Shown here: one piece after another, positions 35,308 to 45,968 of the stretch
Numbering within the stretch: position 1 is the first letter of the stretch
How the letters are laid out: every line of letters begins with the position of its first letter
From: Agromyces albus
GTDB taxonomy: Bacteria; Actinomycetota; Actinomycetes; Actinomycetales; Microbacteriaceae
Assembly (NCBI RefSeq): GCF_004134825.1
Contig: NZ_SDPN01000012.1
Coordinates: 1 to 64,000 of the forward strand
Direction of reading: 5' to 3'
Length of the DNA stretch: 64,000 nt
Position numbers and translations under genes: made by a program
The notes under the pieces: model-generated
Told to the model about the DNA's origin: nothing
The model's input: the letters and a program-made list of their open reading frames with translations, nothing else
The model's database searches: none

Positions 35308-37179
35308 TCATTCGGCTCGAAGCGTGCGCCGCTCGGTCTCGAGCTCGACGAGCGCGCGCTGCAGTGCCGCGAACGTCGCAGCGTCGCTCGGGGCGGTGCG
35401 CTGGAGCCGCCCGAGCAGTTCGGACTTCTGCCGCAGGAGCTCACGATCGACGAGCGCGCTCACGACGCCTCGCACGTAGGAGGCGAGCTCTGCCTCGGCG
35501 CGTTGCGGAACGGGCGCTACCGCGAGCTGCTGCACGACGCCGGCGAACGGGGCCGGCACCTCGGCGACGACCCGCTCGATGCGGATGGCCGGGTCGGGCG
35601 AAGCGAGCACCGACGCGATGCCGTCGCGCACGACCGCGAGCGAGGCGTTGCCGAATCGGCTGTCGGCGGCGTGCCGCAACAGGTCGTGGCCAACGGCGTC
35701 GGGGAACTGCAGCATGGCCTGGAGGGCGTCGCGCTCGAGGCGCGTGGACGGGTCGCTCGGCAGCTCCGTGATCGAGAACGGGCGCTCGGCGGCATCCGTC
35801 GCCCCCTGCTGGCCAGAGCCGGCACCGGATGCCGCCGACCCGCCCTCACTGCCCGGCTTGGGCCGCCCCGTGGCACCGCGCACCGCACGAGTCACTTCGG
35901 CGAGTTCGAGCCCGAGCATGCGAGCGAGCTCTCGCGTGTACCCGGGGCGGAGCGACGGATCGCGGATGTCGGCGACGATCGGCGCGGCCGCCCGCAGTGC
36001 CGCGACGCGGCCCTCGACGGTCTCGAGGTCGTAGCGGGTGAGCGTGTGGCGGATCACGAACTCGAACATCGGCTGCCGCGAGTCGACGAGCGATCGCACC
36101 GCGGCATCGCCTCGCGCCAGGCGGAGGTCGCATGGGTCGAGCCCGTCGGGCGCGACCGCGACGAAGGTCTGCGCCGCGAAGCGCTGCTCCTCGGCGAAGG
36201 CGCGCATCGCCGCCTGCTGCCCGGCCGCGTCGCCGTCGAAGGTGAACACGACCTCTCCGAGTCCGGAGTCGTCGCCGAGAACGCGGCGGAGCACCTTGAT
36301 GTGATCGACGCCGAAGGAGGTGCCGGACGTTGCGATCGCCGTCGTGACACCGGCGAGATGGCACGCCATCACGTCGGTGTAGCCCTCGACGACGACGACG
36401 CGATGGGTCTTGGCGATGTCGCGCTTGGCGAGGTCAAGGCCGTAGAGCACTTGCGCCTTGTGGTAAATCGCGGTCTCGGGAGTGTTCAGGTACTTGGGGC
36501 CCTGGTCGTCGTCGAGCAGGCGTCGCGCGCCGAACCCGACGGTCTGCCCGGTGACATCGCGAATCGGCCACACGAGACGGCCGCGAAAGCGATCGTAGAC
36601 GCCGCGGTCGCCCTGCGAGACGAGACCGGCCGCCGCGAGCTCCTCGGTCGTGAAGCCCCGCCTCTTCAAGTGGTTGGTGAGCGCGTCCCAGCTCTTCGGC
36701 GCGAAGCCGACGCTGAATCGCCTCGCCGCCTCGGCGTCGAACCCGCGTTCACCGAGGAACCGCCGACCCACCTCCGCCTCGGGCGACCCGAGCTGCTCGA
36801 TGAAGTACTCGGCGGCGGCCTGGTTGGCGGCGAGAAGTCGCGCGCGGTTGCCGTGATCGGATGCCTGCCCGCCGTCTTCGTAGTGCAGCTCGAAGCCGAT
36901 GCTGCCGGCCAGTCGCTCGACCGCCTCGGTGAAGGAGACGTGGTCCATGCGCTGGAGGAACGTGTAGACGTCGCCCGACTCACCACAGCCGAAGCAGTGG
37001 TAGTAGCCGAGCCCGGGCCGCACGTGGAAGCTCGGACTGCGCTCGTCGTGGAAGGGGCAGAGACCCTTCAGCGAGCCGACGCCCGCGGACTTCAGGCTCA
37101 CGTGTTCGCCGACGATGTCGGCGATGTTGACGCGGGCCTTCACCTCATCGACATCGCTCTGTCGAATGCGGCCCGCCAT
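35308..37179 (-). CDS. dnaG: DNA primase
   Basis: 623 residues from the ATG at 37179 (AGGA about 8 bases upstream); another ATG at 37188 is in frame. It makes RNA primers at replication forks. The N-terminal CHC2 zinc finger has Cys41, His44, Cys62 and Cys65 in CPFH and CFGC. The catalytic core holds the Toprim motif VVVEGYTDVMACH and VFTFDGDAAGQQAAMRAF. The C-terminal helicase-binding region (about residues 470-620) is present, so the protein is full length. It follows dgt by 42 bases in the same direction. Confidence 0.97.
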   Translation of the reverse strand: MAGRIRQSDVDEVKARVNIADIVGEHVSLKSAGVGSLKGLCPFHDERSPSFHVRPGLGYYHCFGCGESGDVYTFLQRMDHVSFTEAVERLAGSIGFELHYEDGGQASDHGNRARLLAANQAAAEYFIEQLGSPEAEVGRRFLGERGFDAEAARRFSVGFAPKSWDALTNHLKRRGFTTEELAAAGLVSQGDRGVYDRFRGRLVWPIRDVTGQTVGFGARRLLDDDQGPKYLNTPETAIYHKAQVLYGLDLAKRDIAKTHRVVVVEGYTDVMACHLAGVTTAIATSGTSFGVDHIKVLRRVLGDDSGLGEVVFTFDGDAAGQQAAMRAFAEEQRFAAQTFVAVAPDGLDPCDLRLARGDAAVRSLVDSRQPMFEFVIRHTLTRYDLETVEGRVAALRAAAPIVADIRDPSLRPGYTRELARMLGLELAEVTRAVRGATGRPKPGSEGGSAASGAGSGQQGATDAAERPFSITELPSDPSTRLERDALQAMLQFPDAVGHDLLRHAADSRFGNASLAVVRDGIASVLASPDPAIRIERVVAEVPAPFAGVVQQLAVAPVPQRAEAELASYVRGVVSALVDRELLRQKSELLGRLQRTAPSDAATFAALQRALVELETERRTLRAE

Positions 37180-37221
37180 GGACTTCATCCTAGTTCGCCG
37201 GGCCGGCAGCGAGGGTGGCCA

Positions 37222-38499
37222 TCAGCGTTGCACGAGCCGTTCGTACCAGGCGAGCGCCGATTGATCGGTGAGGCTCGCGACCTGGTCGACGACGACGCGA
37301 TGGCGCGCCGCATCATCGGTCGCAGCGGCCCAGTCGGCCGAGAACCCCGGGTCGAGCTCGGCCCCGTTGCTCGCGAGCAGCACGTCGGCCAGGTCGGCGA
37401 GGATGCGACGTTGCTGCGTGTAGATGGGCTGCCTCGTGTTGCGCGACATCACGAAGGTCGCGACGATCCCCTTCAGCACCGCGATCTCGGCTTGGACGTC
37501 GAGGGGCACGACGATGTTCGCACCGAACCGCACGAGGCTCGCGTCGGGGTGCGCGGCGAGCGTCGCCGACATGGCGCCGTGCACGAATCGGCCGATGAGC
37601 TGGCTCGTGAGGTTCTTGAGCGCTCCGAGGTCGTGACGCGAGCCACTCCACGCGGCCGGCCAGCCGTCGAGCCGTTCGAGCCGGTCGAACGCGGCGATGA
37701 GGCCGTCGTGACCGATCTCGCCGCCGATCCACTCGTGCATCGAGTCGACGAGCGCATCGTGGTCGACGCGGCTGCCGAGCGCCGCAACGTCGATGTAGCC
37801 GTTCACGATCGCGTCTTCGAAGTCGTGCACCGAGTAGGCGATGTCGTCGGAGAGGTCCATGACCTGGGCTTCGATGCAGCGCACGCCCTCGGGAGCTCCT
37901 TCGCGGAGCCAGGTGAACACCTCGAGGTCGTCGGTGAAGAACCCGAACTTCGCCCGGCCGCTCGGATCGGCGACCGACGACTCGGCCGGCCACGGATACT
38001 TACAGCTGGCGTCGAGGCTCGCGCGCGTGAGATTCAGCCCGTAGCTGCGACCGTCGGCGCCGAAGACCTTCGGCTCGAGTCGCGTGAGCAGGCGCAGGGT
38101 CTGCGCGTTGCCCTCGAATCCCCCGATGTCGGCCGCCCAGTCGTTGAGGGCGCGCTCGCCGTTGTGGCCGAACGGCGGGTGCCCGAGGTCGTGCGCGAGG
38201 CACGCGGTGTCGACGACGTCGGGGTCGAGGCCGAGGCTCTCCCCCAGTTCGCGACCCACTTGGGCGACCTCGAGCGAGTGCGTGAGCCGGTTGCGTGCGA
38301 AATCGAGGCCGGCGGTGGGGCTCAGCACCTGGGTCTTCGCGGCGAGCCGCCGAAGCGCGCTCGAATGCAGCAGGCGCGCGCGGTCGCGGGCGAAGTCGCT
38401 TCGGGGTGAGGAATGCTGCTCGGGCAGCCAGCGATCGGCATCGAACTCGGTGTAGCGCCCCACGATCGCGTCAGCCGCCACTGGTGTCCAATTCCGCAT
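37222..38499 (-). CDS. dgt: Deoxyguanosinetriphosphate triphosphohydrolase family protein
   Basis: 425 residues from the ATG at 38499, or 419 from a GTG at 38481; both overlap the end of the dihydrouridine synthase gene and neither has a clear ribosome site. The frame continues to 38703 as non-coding sequence. The HD phosphohydrolase domain is clear: CLAHDLGHPPFGHNGE supplies the metal-binding histidine and His-Asp pair, with a later aspartate in LSDDIAYSVHDFEDA. It hydrolyses dGTP, or other dNTPs, to the nucleoside and triphosphate. dus-dgt-dnaG is a usual actinobacterial order. Confidence 0.94.
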   Translation of the reverse strand: MRNWTPVAADAIVGRYTEFDADRWLPEQHSSPRSDFARDRARLLHSSALRRLAAKTQVLSPTAGLDFARNRLTHSLEVAQVGRELGESLGLDPDVVDTACLAHDLGHPPFGHNGERALNDWAADIGGFEGNAQTLRLLTRLEPKVFGADGRSYGLNLTRASLDASCKYPWPAESSVADPSGRAKFGFFTDDLEVFTWLREGAPEGVRCIEAQVMDLSDDIAYSVHDFEDAIVNGYIDVAALGSRVDHDALVDSMHEWIGGEIGHDGLIAAFDRLERLDGWPAAWSGSRHDLGALKNLTSQLIGRFVHGAMSATLAAHPDASLVRFGANIVVPLDVQAEIAVLKGIVATFVMSRNTRQPIYTQQRRILADLADVLLASNGAELDPGFSADWAAATDDAARHRVVVDQVASLTDQSALAWYERLVQR

Positions 38500-39628
38500 C
38501 GACGAGCGTGACCCGGTCGTCGCCGACGAGCTCTTGCGAGTCGAGCCAGCGCTCGGGCAACGCCGGCTTCTTCGGCGTGCCTGCGCGCCCCCGTGGCCCC
38601 TCGGCGCCTTCGCCCGGGTAGGGCGTCGACCAGTCGAGGGTGCCGAGCAGCTCGTCGAGCTGCTCGAGCGACTCGACCGTCGCGAGGCGCGAGCGAAGCT
38701 CACCGCCCACGGGGTAGCCCTTGAAGTACCAGGCGACGTGCTTGCGGATGTCGCGGCACCCTCGCTCCTCGCTGTCGAAGAACTCGGTCAGCAGCTCGGC
38801 ATGCCGGCGGAAGGTCTGCGCGACCTCGCCGAGCGATGGCGTGGCGGTTCGCGCCTCGCCGCGGAACGCTGCAGCGAGATCACCGAAGAGCCACGGCCGG
38901 CCGAGGCATCCGCGCCCGACGACGACGCCGTCACAGCCGGTCTCGGACACCATGCGGAGCGCGTCGTCGGCCGACCAGATGTCGCCGTTGCCGAGCACCG
39001 GCACGCTCGTGACCGTCTCTTTCAGTCTCGCGATCGCCGACCAGTCGGCCTCGCCCGAGTAGAACTCGGCGGCCGTGCGCGCGTGCAGTGCAACGGCCGC
39101 GACGCCGGCGCCTTCGGCGATGCGGCCGGCCTCGAGGTAGGTGAGGTGGTCGGAGTCGATGCCCTTGCGCATCTTGATGGTGAGGGGCACGTCGCCGGCG
39201 GCGCGCACCGCCCCCTCGACGATGCCCCGGAACAGCCCCGTCTTCCACGGCAGCGCGGCACCGCCACCCTTGCGCGTGACTTTCGGCACGGGGCATCCGA
39301 AGTTCAGGTCGATGTGGTCGGCCCGGTCTTCGGCCACGAGCATCGTGACGGCCTCGGCGACCGTCTTCGGATCGACGCCGTAGAGCTGGATGGAACGCGG
39401 GACCTCTGACTCGTGGTGGGTGATGAGCCGCATCGACTCGGTGGTGCGCTCGACGAGCGCGCGCGAGGTGATCATCTCGCTCACGTAGAGGCCGGCACCG
39501 AACTCGCGGCAGAGCCGACGGAACGCCGTGTTCGTGATGCCCGCCATGGGCGCGAGCACGACGGGCACGTCGAGTTGGAGCCCGCCGATCGTGAGCGGGC
39601 CTGCGGGAAGCGTGGTGATCGATGACAT
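38471..39628 (-). CDS. dusB: tRNA-dihydrouridine synthase, DusB type
   Basis: 385 residues from the ATG at 39628 (a GTG at 39631 is adjacent). FMN-dependent enzyme that reduces uridines in the tRNA D loop. The TIM barrel starts with VVLAPMAGITNTAFR; the catalytic cysteine is in HIDLNFGCPVPKVTRKGGG; the FMN-phosphate region appears as GDIWSADDA and VVVGRGCLGRPWLF. C-terminal helical tRNA-binding part present. Divergent from ybaK at 39721 across 92 bases. Confidence 0.95.
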   Translation of the reverse strand: MSSITTLPAGPLTIGGLQLDVPVVLAPMAGITNTAFRRLCREFGAGLYVSEMITSRALVERTTESMRLITHHESEVPRSIQLYGVDPKTVAEAVTMLVAEDRADHIDLNFGCPVPKVTRKGGGAALPWKTGLFRGIVEGAVRAAGDVPLTIKMRKGIDSDHLTYLEAGRIAEGAGVAAVALHARTAAEFYSGEADWSAIARLKETVTSVPVLGNGDIWSADDALRMVSETGCDGVVVGRGCLGRPWLFGDLAAAFRGEARTATPSLGEVAQTFRRHAELLTEFFDSEERGCRDIRKHVAWYFKGYPVGGELRSRLATVESLEQLDELLGTLDWSTPYPGEGAEGPRGRAGTPKKPALPERWLDSQELVGDDRVTLVDAELDTSGG

Positions 39629-39684
39629 CACCGTCGATTCTCCCAGACTTGCGGGGTCCGGCGCCCACCGGCCGCATGCGCGCC

Positions 39685-39690
39685 TAGGAT
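39685..39690 (+). promoter_or_regulatory. Candidate -10 element for the YbaK-like gene
   Basis: TAGGAT about 30 bases before the ATG at 39721, without an obvious -35. Expected transcription start near 39697, leaving the GGAGG at 39711-39715 as the ribosome site. Confidence 0.4.
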
Positions 39691-39720
39691 TCCGAGGAGG
39701 ACGAGACTGTGGAGGACGAG

Positions 39721-40203
39721 ATGACCGACGGTGAGCTCATCGGTGCGGACCGCGTGCGAGCGGATGCCGCGGCGCGCGGCCTGGAGGTCGACATCATCGA
39801 GCGGCCGGCCGCCGGGAGCCTCGAGGAGGCCGCCGAGCTCATGGGCATCACCCCGGCCGACATCGTGAAGTCGCTCGTCGTCAAGCGCAGCGACGACACC
39901 TACGTCTTCGCGCTCGTGCCCGGTGGCCGGAAGATCTCGTGGCCGAAGCTCAGGGCGCTGCTCGGTGTGAACAAGCTCCAGCTGCCGGATGCCTCGCTCG
40001 CCCTCGCGGCGACCGGCTACGAGCGCGGCACCATCACGCCGCTCGGCTCGACGACCGCGTGGCCTGTCGTCGTCGATGCCACGATCACCGGACGCCGCGT
40101 GTCGATGGGCGCGGGCGAGCACGGCCGCAGTCTCTTCGTGGATGCCGATCGGCTCGTCGACGCGTTCGACGCCACGGTGGCCGACATCACCGACCCCGAG
40201 TAG
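39721..40203 (+). CDS. ybaK: YbaK/EbsC-type aminoacyl-tRNA deacylase
   Basis: 160 residues from the ATG at 39721 with GGAGG 5 bases upstream; a GTG at 39709 with its own AGGAGG is an alternative. YbaK/INS-type editing domain: GSLEEAAELMGITPADIVKSLVV includes the conserved lysine of the family, and VPGGRKISWPKLRALLG and SMGAGEHGRSLFVD match the later family blocks. Members clear mischarged tRNA such as Cys-tRNA(Pro). The exact tRNA served is inferred from the family only. Confidence 0.92.
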   Translation: MTDGELIGADRVRADAAARGLEVDIIERPAAGSLEEAAELMGITPADIVKSLVVKRSDDTYVFALVPGGRKISWPKLRALLGVNKLQLPDASLALAATGYERGTITPLGSTTAWPVVVDATITGRRVSMGAGEHGRSLFVDADRLVDAFDATVADITDPE

Positions 40204-40231
40204 CCGAGCGCACGCGGCAGCGATCGGTGCG

Positions 40232-40357
40232 TTACTCGGCAGTGGCTCCGGGCACGTAGCAGACGTCGCCCTCGCACACCATCGCCGACGGGTCGCCCGT
40301 CACCATCGTGAACGGCGAAGGCGCTGCGGCATCCGTCGTCATCGCTTCGCCGGTCAT
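40232..40357 (-). CDS. 41-residue CX4C microprotein coupled to the DsbA-like gene
   Basis: A 41-codon reading frame whose ATG overlaps the stop codon of the DsbA/FrnE-like gene (ATGA), as expected for a coupled gene. The peptide has no membrane span or signal. Its second half, MVCEGDVCYVPG, carries two cysteines spaced C-x4-C. I do not recognise a family. The coupling to a thiol-disulfide oxidoreductase and the cysteine pair suggest a small redox partner, substrate or metal-binding peptide. That it is translated is inferred from position and codon pattern only. Confidence 0.55.
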   Translation of the reverse strand: MTGEAMTTDAAAPSPFTMVTGDPSAMVCEGDVCYVPGATAE

Positions 40358-41019
40358 GCTGCGGCCTCGTCGCGCTCGCCGGCGACCTGCGTGAGCACCT
40401 GGGTGAAGACCTCGGCGGGCTGCGCCCCCGAGACGCCGTACTTGCCCTCGAAGACGAAGAACGGCACGCCGTTGATGCCATAGGCGCCGGCCTGGGCGAT
40501 GTCGGCCTGCACGTCGGCGGCGAATCGACCCGACTCGAGCGCGGCGCGGGCCGCGTCGGCGTCGAGCCCGACCTCGGTCGCGAGCGCCACGAGATCGTCG
40601 ACGCGGCCGAGGTGGCGGCCCTCGGTGAAGTACGCGCGCATGAGGCGCTCGGTCAGCTCGAGCTGCAGGCCCTGCTCCTTCGCGAAGTGCAGCAGCTCGT
40701 GGGCCTTCAGGGTCTTCGTGTGCTGGAGCGCGTCGAAGTCGTAGTCGAGCCCCGCGGCGGCAGCGACGCCCGTGACGCGCTCGAGCATCTGGTGCACCTG
40801 CGCGACCGGAAGGCCCTTGTGCTTCGCGAGGAAGTCGACCTCGGACCCCTGGAAGTCCACGGGCGTGTCGGGCGCGAGCTCGAACGAGTGGTACTCGATC
40901 TCGACGTCGGGGGCGTCGGCGCCGAGCGCGGCGATGCCGCTCTCGAGGTGGCGCTTGCCGATGTAGCACCACGGGCACGCGATGTCGGACCAGATGTCGA
41001 TCTTGATGGGTTCACTCAC
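40354..41019 (-). CDS. DsbA-family oxidoreductase, FrnE type
   Basis: 221 residues from the GTG at 41019. Thioredoxin-like fold with the redox pair in DIACPWCYIGKRHLE near the N-terminus, a helical insertion, and the late GINGVPFFVFEGKYGVSGAQ holding the cis-proline of the family. No signal peptide, so it is cytoplasmic, as FrnE-type proteins are. Members are linked to disulfide isomerisation or oxidative-stress tolerance. Divergent from the P-loop kinase gene at 41093, and translationally coupled to the CX4C microprotein. Confidence 0.92.
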   Translation of the reverse strand: MSEPIKIDIWSDIACPWCYIGKRHLESGIAALGADAPDVEIEYHSFELAPDTPVDFQGSEVDFLAKHKGLPVAQVHQMLERVTGVAAAAGLDYDFDALQHTKTLKAHELLHFAKEQGLQLELTERLMRAYFTEGRHLGRVDDLVALATEVGLDADAARAALESGRFAADVQADIAQAGAYGINGVPFFVFEGKYGVSGAQPAEVFTQVLTQVAGERDEAAA

Positions 41020-41092
41020 GATGTATGCGAACGGATGTTGCCGGCCGCCTATTCCCGTACCGGAACATGGCTCGGCCGTTGGATACGCTCGG

Positions 41093-41658
41093 ATGATGCT
41101 CGGCCCCTCCGACCCACTGCCGCTTCGACCGCGCCGCGTGATCGTCGCGGGCACGAGCGGGTCGGGGAAGTCGACGTTCACGCGGCGGCTCACCGTCGCC
41201 TCGGTATCCCGTACCAGGAGATCGACGCCTTGCGACACGGACCCGGCTGGACCCCGCGGCCGAGCTTCATGGCGGAGGTCGCCGAGTTCACCTCGCGAAC
41301 CGAGTGGGCCACCGAGTGGCTCTACTCCGACGCGCGGGACCTTCTCGCGTCACGCGCGCAACTCCTCGTATGGCTCGACTACCCACGGCCGCTCGTCATG
41401 TTCCGCGTACTGCGGCGCACGGTCAGGCGCCGGGCGCGTCGCGAGGTGCTCTGGAACGGCAACGTCGAGCCGCCCCTGCGCACGGCGTTCACCGACGCCG
41501 ACCACATCGTGCGCTGGGCCTGGCGCACGCATTCGAAGTGGTTGTCTCTCGTCGAAGGCGCCGCGGCGAGGCATCCGCAGCTCACGATCGTGCGACTCCG
41601 AAGCCCTCGCGCGGCCGACGAATGGCTCTCGGGAGCGTTCGCCGAGGCCACGCGATGA
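41093..41658 (+). pseudogene. P-loop adenylate-kinase-like gene with a frameshift after Walker A
   Basis: The gene starts at the ATG pair at 41093/41096. One frame gives VIVAGTSGSGKSTFTRRL (Walker A), then becomes meaningless. From about 41190 a different frame (shifted by -1) gives RRLGIPYQEIDALRHGPGW, then the rest of a family of small AAA/adenylate-kinase-like proteins, including REVLWNGNVEPPLR and a DHIVRWAWRT region, ending at 41658. A net loss of one base (or four) near 41187-41200 would explain it. Either the gene is inactivated or the assembly has a small error. The intact family is a nucleotide-dependent kinase of unknown substrate. Confidence 0.75.
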
Positions 41659-41661
41659 CGC

Positions 41662-42468
41662 TCAGCCGGCGGTCGGCGCGTCGACCGCGCCGCCGAAGCG
41701 GCGGTTGCGGGCCGCGTAGACCTCGATCGCCTGCCAGAGGTCGGTGCGCGAGAAGTCGGGCCAGAGCGTGTCGAGGAAGACCATCTCGGCGTACGCCGCC
41801 TGCCAGAGCATGAAGTTCGAGGTGCGCTGCTCCCCCGAGCTGCGCACGAAGAGATCGACGTCGGGCAGTTCGGGCACATAGAGCCGCTTGGCGATGAGCT
41901 TCTCGGTGACGGCGGAGGGGCGGAGGCGCCCGGATGCCACGTCGTCGGCGATCGAGCGCACGGCGTCGGCGATCTCGTTGCGGCCGCCGTAGTTCACGCA
42001 CATCGTGAGGGTGAGGGTGTCGTTTCGGGCGGTGAGCTGCTCGGCGTACTGGAGCTCGTTGATGACCGACGCCCACAGCCGAGGGCGCCGCCCTGCCCAG
42101 CGGATTCGCACGCCCCACTCGTTGAGCTGGTCGCGCCGCCGGTGGAGCACATCGCGGTTGTAGCCCATGAGGAAGCGCACCTCTTCGGGTGAGCGCTTCC
42201 AGTTCTCGGTCGAGAACGCGTAGACCGAGACGTGCTTCACGCCGGCCTGGATGGCACCCGCCACGACGTCGAGAAGCGCCGCCTCCCCCGCCTTGTGTCC
42301 TTCGATGCGCGTGAGTCCCCGGCGGTTCGCCCACCTGCCGTTGCCGTCCATGACGATCGCGACGTGGTTCGGCACGGCGCCCTTCGGGAGCTCGGGAGGA
42401 TAGAGGCCCGTCCAATCGATCGGCCGGTACGGCACCGCGTCACGATGGGTGTAGGGCTTCGGGCTCAC
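41662..42468 (-). CDS. uppS: Isoprenyl transferase (undecaprenyl/decaprenyl diphosphate synthase type)
   Basis: 268 residues from the GTG at 42468, overlapping the recO stop codon (GTGA). It builds the long cis-prenyl diphosphate used as carrier lipid for cell-wall synthesis. Family motifs: [12 protein letters not shown] (catalytic Asp), [31 protein letters not shown], and [19 protein letters not shown]. Length is usual. It converges on the frameshifted kinase gene, ending three bases from it. Confidence 0.96.
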   Translation of the reverse strand: MSPKPYTHRDAVPYRPIDWTGLYPPELPKGAVPNHVAIVMDGNGRWANRRGLTRIEGHKAGEAALLDVVAGAIQAGVKHVSVYAFSTENWKRSPEEVRFLMGYNRDVLHRRRDQLNEWGVRIRWAGRRPRLWASVINELQYAEQLTARNDTLTLTMCVNYGGRNEIADAVRSIADDVASGRLRPSAVTEKLIAKRLYVPELPDVDLFVRSSGEQRTSNFMLWQAAYAEMVFLDTLWPDFSRTDLWQAIEVYAARNRRFGGAVDAPTAG

Positions 42469-43202
42469 GGGGCCGCCGTTTCTCGGTCGACGTGGGGCAG
42501 CGAGCGGAGGCCTCGCTCGAGGTGCCACTGGGTGTAGGCGGCGACGATTCCGCTCGCCTGGTTGCGGTCGCCCTCGCCGGCCGCCTCGGCGAAGGCCCAA
42601 TCGCCAGCGAGCAGGGCGCCGAGCAGAGCGACGGTCGAGCGCGCGATGCGCGGCGTGCCAGGCGGGGCGCAGTCATCGCAGACGACCCCGCCGAGTTGCA
42701 CGACGACGGCCGTGTGCTCGCCGGTCTTGCCACAGCGCGCGCAATCCTCGAAGCTCGGCGCCCACCCGGCGAGGGCGAGGGCGCGGAGCAGGTAGGAGTC
42801 GAGGGTGAGACTGGCACCGTGCTCCAACCGAGAGAGCGAGCGGAGCGCGCCGACGAGCAGGAGGTACTGCTGCAGCGATCCCTCGTCTTCGGTGAGCTTG
42901 TCAGCCGCCTCGACCATCGCGTTCGCGGCCGTGTACGACCCGTAGTCCTGGGTGATCTCCGCGCCGTAGGAGCCGATCGACTCCGCCTGGGTCACGACGT
43001 CGAGGCTGCGGCCCTCGTAGAGCTGCAGGTCGGCGACCATGAACGGCTCGAGCCGCGCACCGAACTTCGACCCGGTTCGGCGCACTCCCTTCGCGACCGC
43101 TCTGACCTTGCCGTGCCGGCGCGTGAGCAGCGTGAGGATGCGATCGGCCTCACCCAGCTTGTGGGTGCGGAGCACGACGGCTTCATCTCGATACACGGGC
43201 AC
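42465..43202 (-). CDS. recO: DNA repair protein RecO
   Basis: 245 residues from the GTG at 43202 (a second GTG lies two codons on). It helps load RecA at gaps through RecF-RecR partners. N-terminal OB fold: [36 protein letters not shown]. Helical core follows, then the zinc-binding part CARCGKTG and CDDCAPPG. recO-uppS order with overlap is typical of Actinobacteria. Confidence 0.96.
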   Translation of the reverse strand: MPVYRDEAVVLRTHKLGEADRILTLLTRRHGKVRAVAKGVRRTGSKFGARLEPFMVADLQLYEGRSLDVVTQAESIGSYGAEITQDYGSYTAANAMVEAADKLTEDEGSLQQYLLLVGALRSLSRLEHGASLTLDSYLLRALALAGWAPSFEDCARCGKTGEHTAVVVQLGGVVCDDCAPPGTPRIARSTVALLGALLAGDWAFAEAAGEGDRNQASGIVAAYTQWHLERGLRSLPHVDRETAAP

Positions 43203-43264
43203 AATCGATTATCTCGCGTTCCCGGCCGCCCACGGCCGAGGCGCTCGCGTGATTCACTGGTGCC

Positions 43265-43924
43265 GTGACCTCGGCCCTGTTCATCATCCCGCTCTGGCTC
43301 GACCTCACCGCCGTCGCCGTCGGCGCCATCCAGGGCGCGATGTTCGCGGCCCGCCTCACCGAGCGCCGCATCGACCTGCTCGGCGTCGCCCTCATCGGCG
43401 TGATCGTCGGGCTCGGCGGCGGCCTCATGCGCGACCTGTTGCTGAACCAGCTTCCGGCGGCGATGGCGAGCAATTGGTACCTCCCTGTCGGCACCGCCGC
43501 CGCCCTGCTCGGGATGCTCCTGCTGCGCGTGTTCGCGCGACTCAACGGCCTCATCATCGCGCTCGATGCCGTGACCATCGGGCTCTTCGGCGCGATCGGC
43601 ACCTCGAAGGCCCTCGCCTACGGCGTGCCCGTCGTGCCCGCGGTGTTCGTGGGCGTGCTCTCGGCGGTCGGCGGCTCGATCCTGCGCGACGTGGCGCTCA
43701 ACCTGCCGATCGCCCTGATGCACGTCGGGTCGCTGTACGCGGTCGCGGCGACCGTGGGCACGACGCTGCTCGTCGTGCTCGTCGCGATGGGAACGCCCAT
43801 CATCGCGGCCGCCACGGCGTGCGTCGTCGTCACGACGCTCATCAGGCTCGGCTCGGTGCGCTACGGCTGGAGCCTTCCCGAGCAGCGCGCCCTCGGCAGC
43901 TGGAAGGTCTGGCGGCGCGCCTGA
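43265..43924 (+). CDS. TRIC-family cation channel protein (UPF0126)
   Basis: 219 residues, GTG start, divergent from recO. Six or seven membrane spans as two repeats, each with the glycine-rich pattern of the family: VGLGGGLMRDLLLNQLPAA and VGVLSAVGGSILRDVALN. These match bacterial TRIC-type channels, which form potassium-permeable trimers in the membrane. The C-terminal tail is short and basic. Converges on leuA with a strong shared terminator hairpin. Confidence 0.9.
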   Translation: MTSALFIIPLWLDLTAVAVGAIQGAMFAARLTERRIDLLGVALIGVIVGLGGGLMRDLLLNQLPAAMASNWYLPVGTAAALLGMLLLRVFARLNGLIIALDAVTIGLFGAIGTSKALAYGVPVVPAVFVGVLSAVGGSILRDVALNLPIALMHVGSLYAVAATVGTTLLVVLVAMGTPIIAAATACVVVTTLIRLGSVRYGWSLPEQRALGSWKVWRRA

Positions 43925-43931
43925 GGGAACA

Positions 43932-43968
43932 CGGATGCCGCGAGCCCGACTGGGGCTCGCGGCATCCG
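43932..43968. terminator. Bidirectional terminator between the TRIC gene and leuA
   Basis: Perfect 16-bp stem CGGATGCCGCGAGCCC-N5-GGGCTCGCGGCATCCG between convergent stop codons. Both arms contain the over-represented word GGATGCC/GGCATCC. T-tract is absent on both sides. Confidence 0.75.
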
Positions 43969-43987
43969 ATCGCGCTGAATTCGATCC

Positions 43988-45917
<1,930 letters not shown>

Positions 45918-45962
45918 GACGCTGAACGGATGCCGCGGTCGCCGCGGCATCCGTTCAGCGTC
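45918..45962 (-). terminator. Terminator hairpin after the FtsX-type permease gene
   Basis: Perfect 21-bp inverted repeat with a 3-base loop, from GACGCTGAACGG at 45918 to its complement ending at 45962, starting six bases after the permease stop codon. It contains the word GGATGCC and its inverse. No T-tract. One of the strongest hairpins in the window. Confidence 0.8.
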
Positions 45963-45968
45963 GTCGTT

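Noticed and set aside
33718-38409. Very long open frame (over 1500 codons) on the plus strand
   Set aside because: It runs antisense through a binding-protein gene, dnaG and dgt. Its translation is arginine/glutamate/valine-rich with no domains, a usual artefact of high-GC codon bias.
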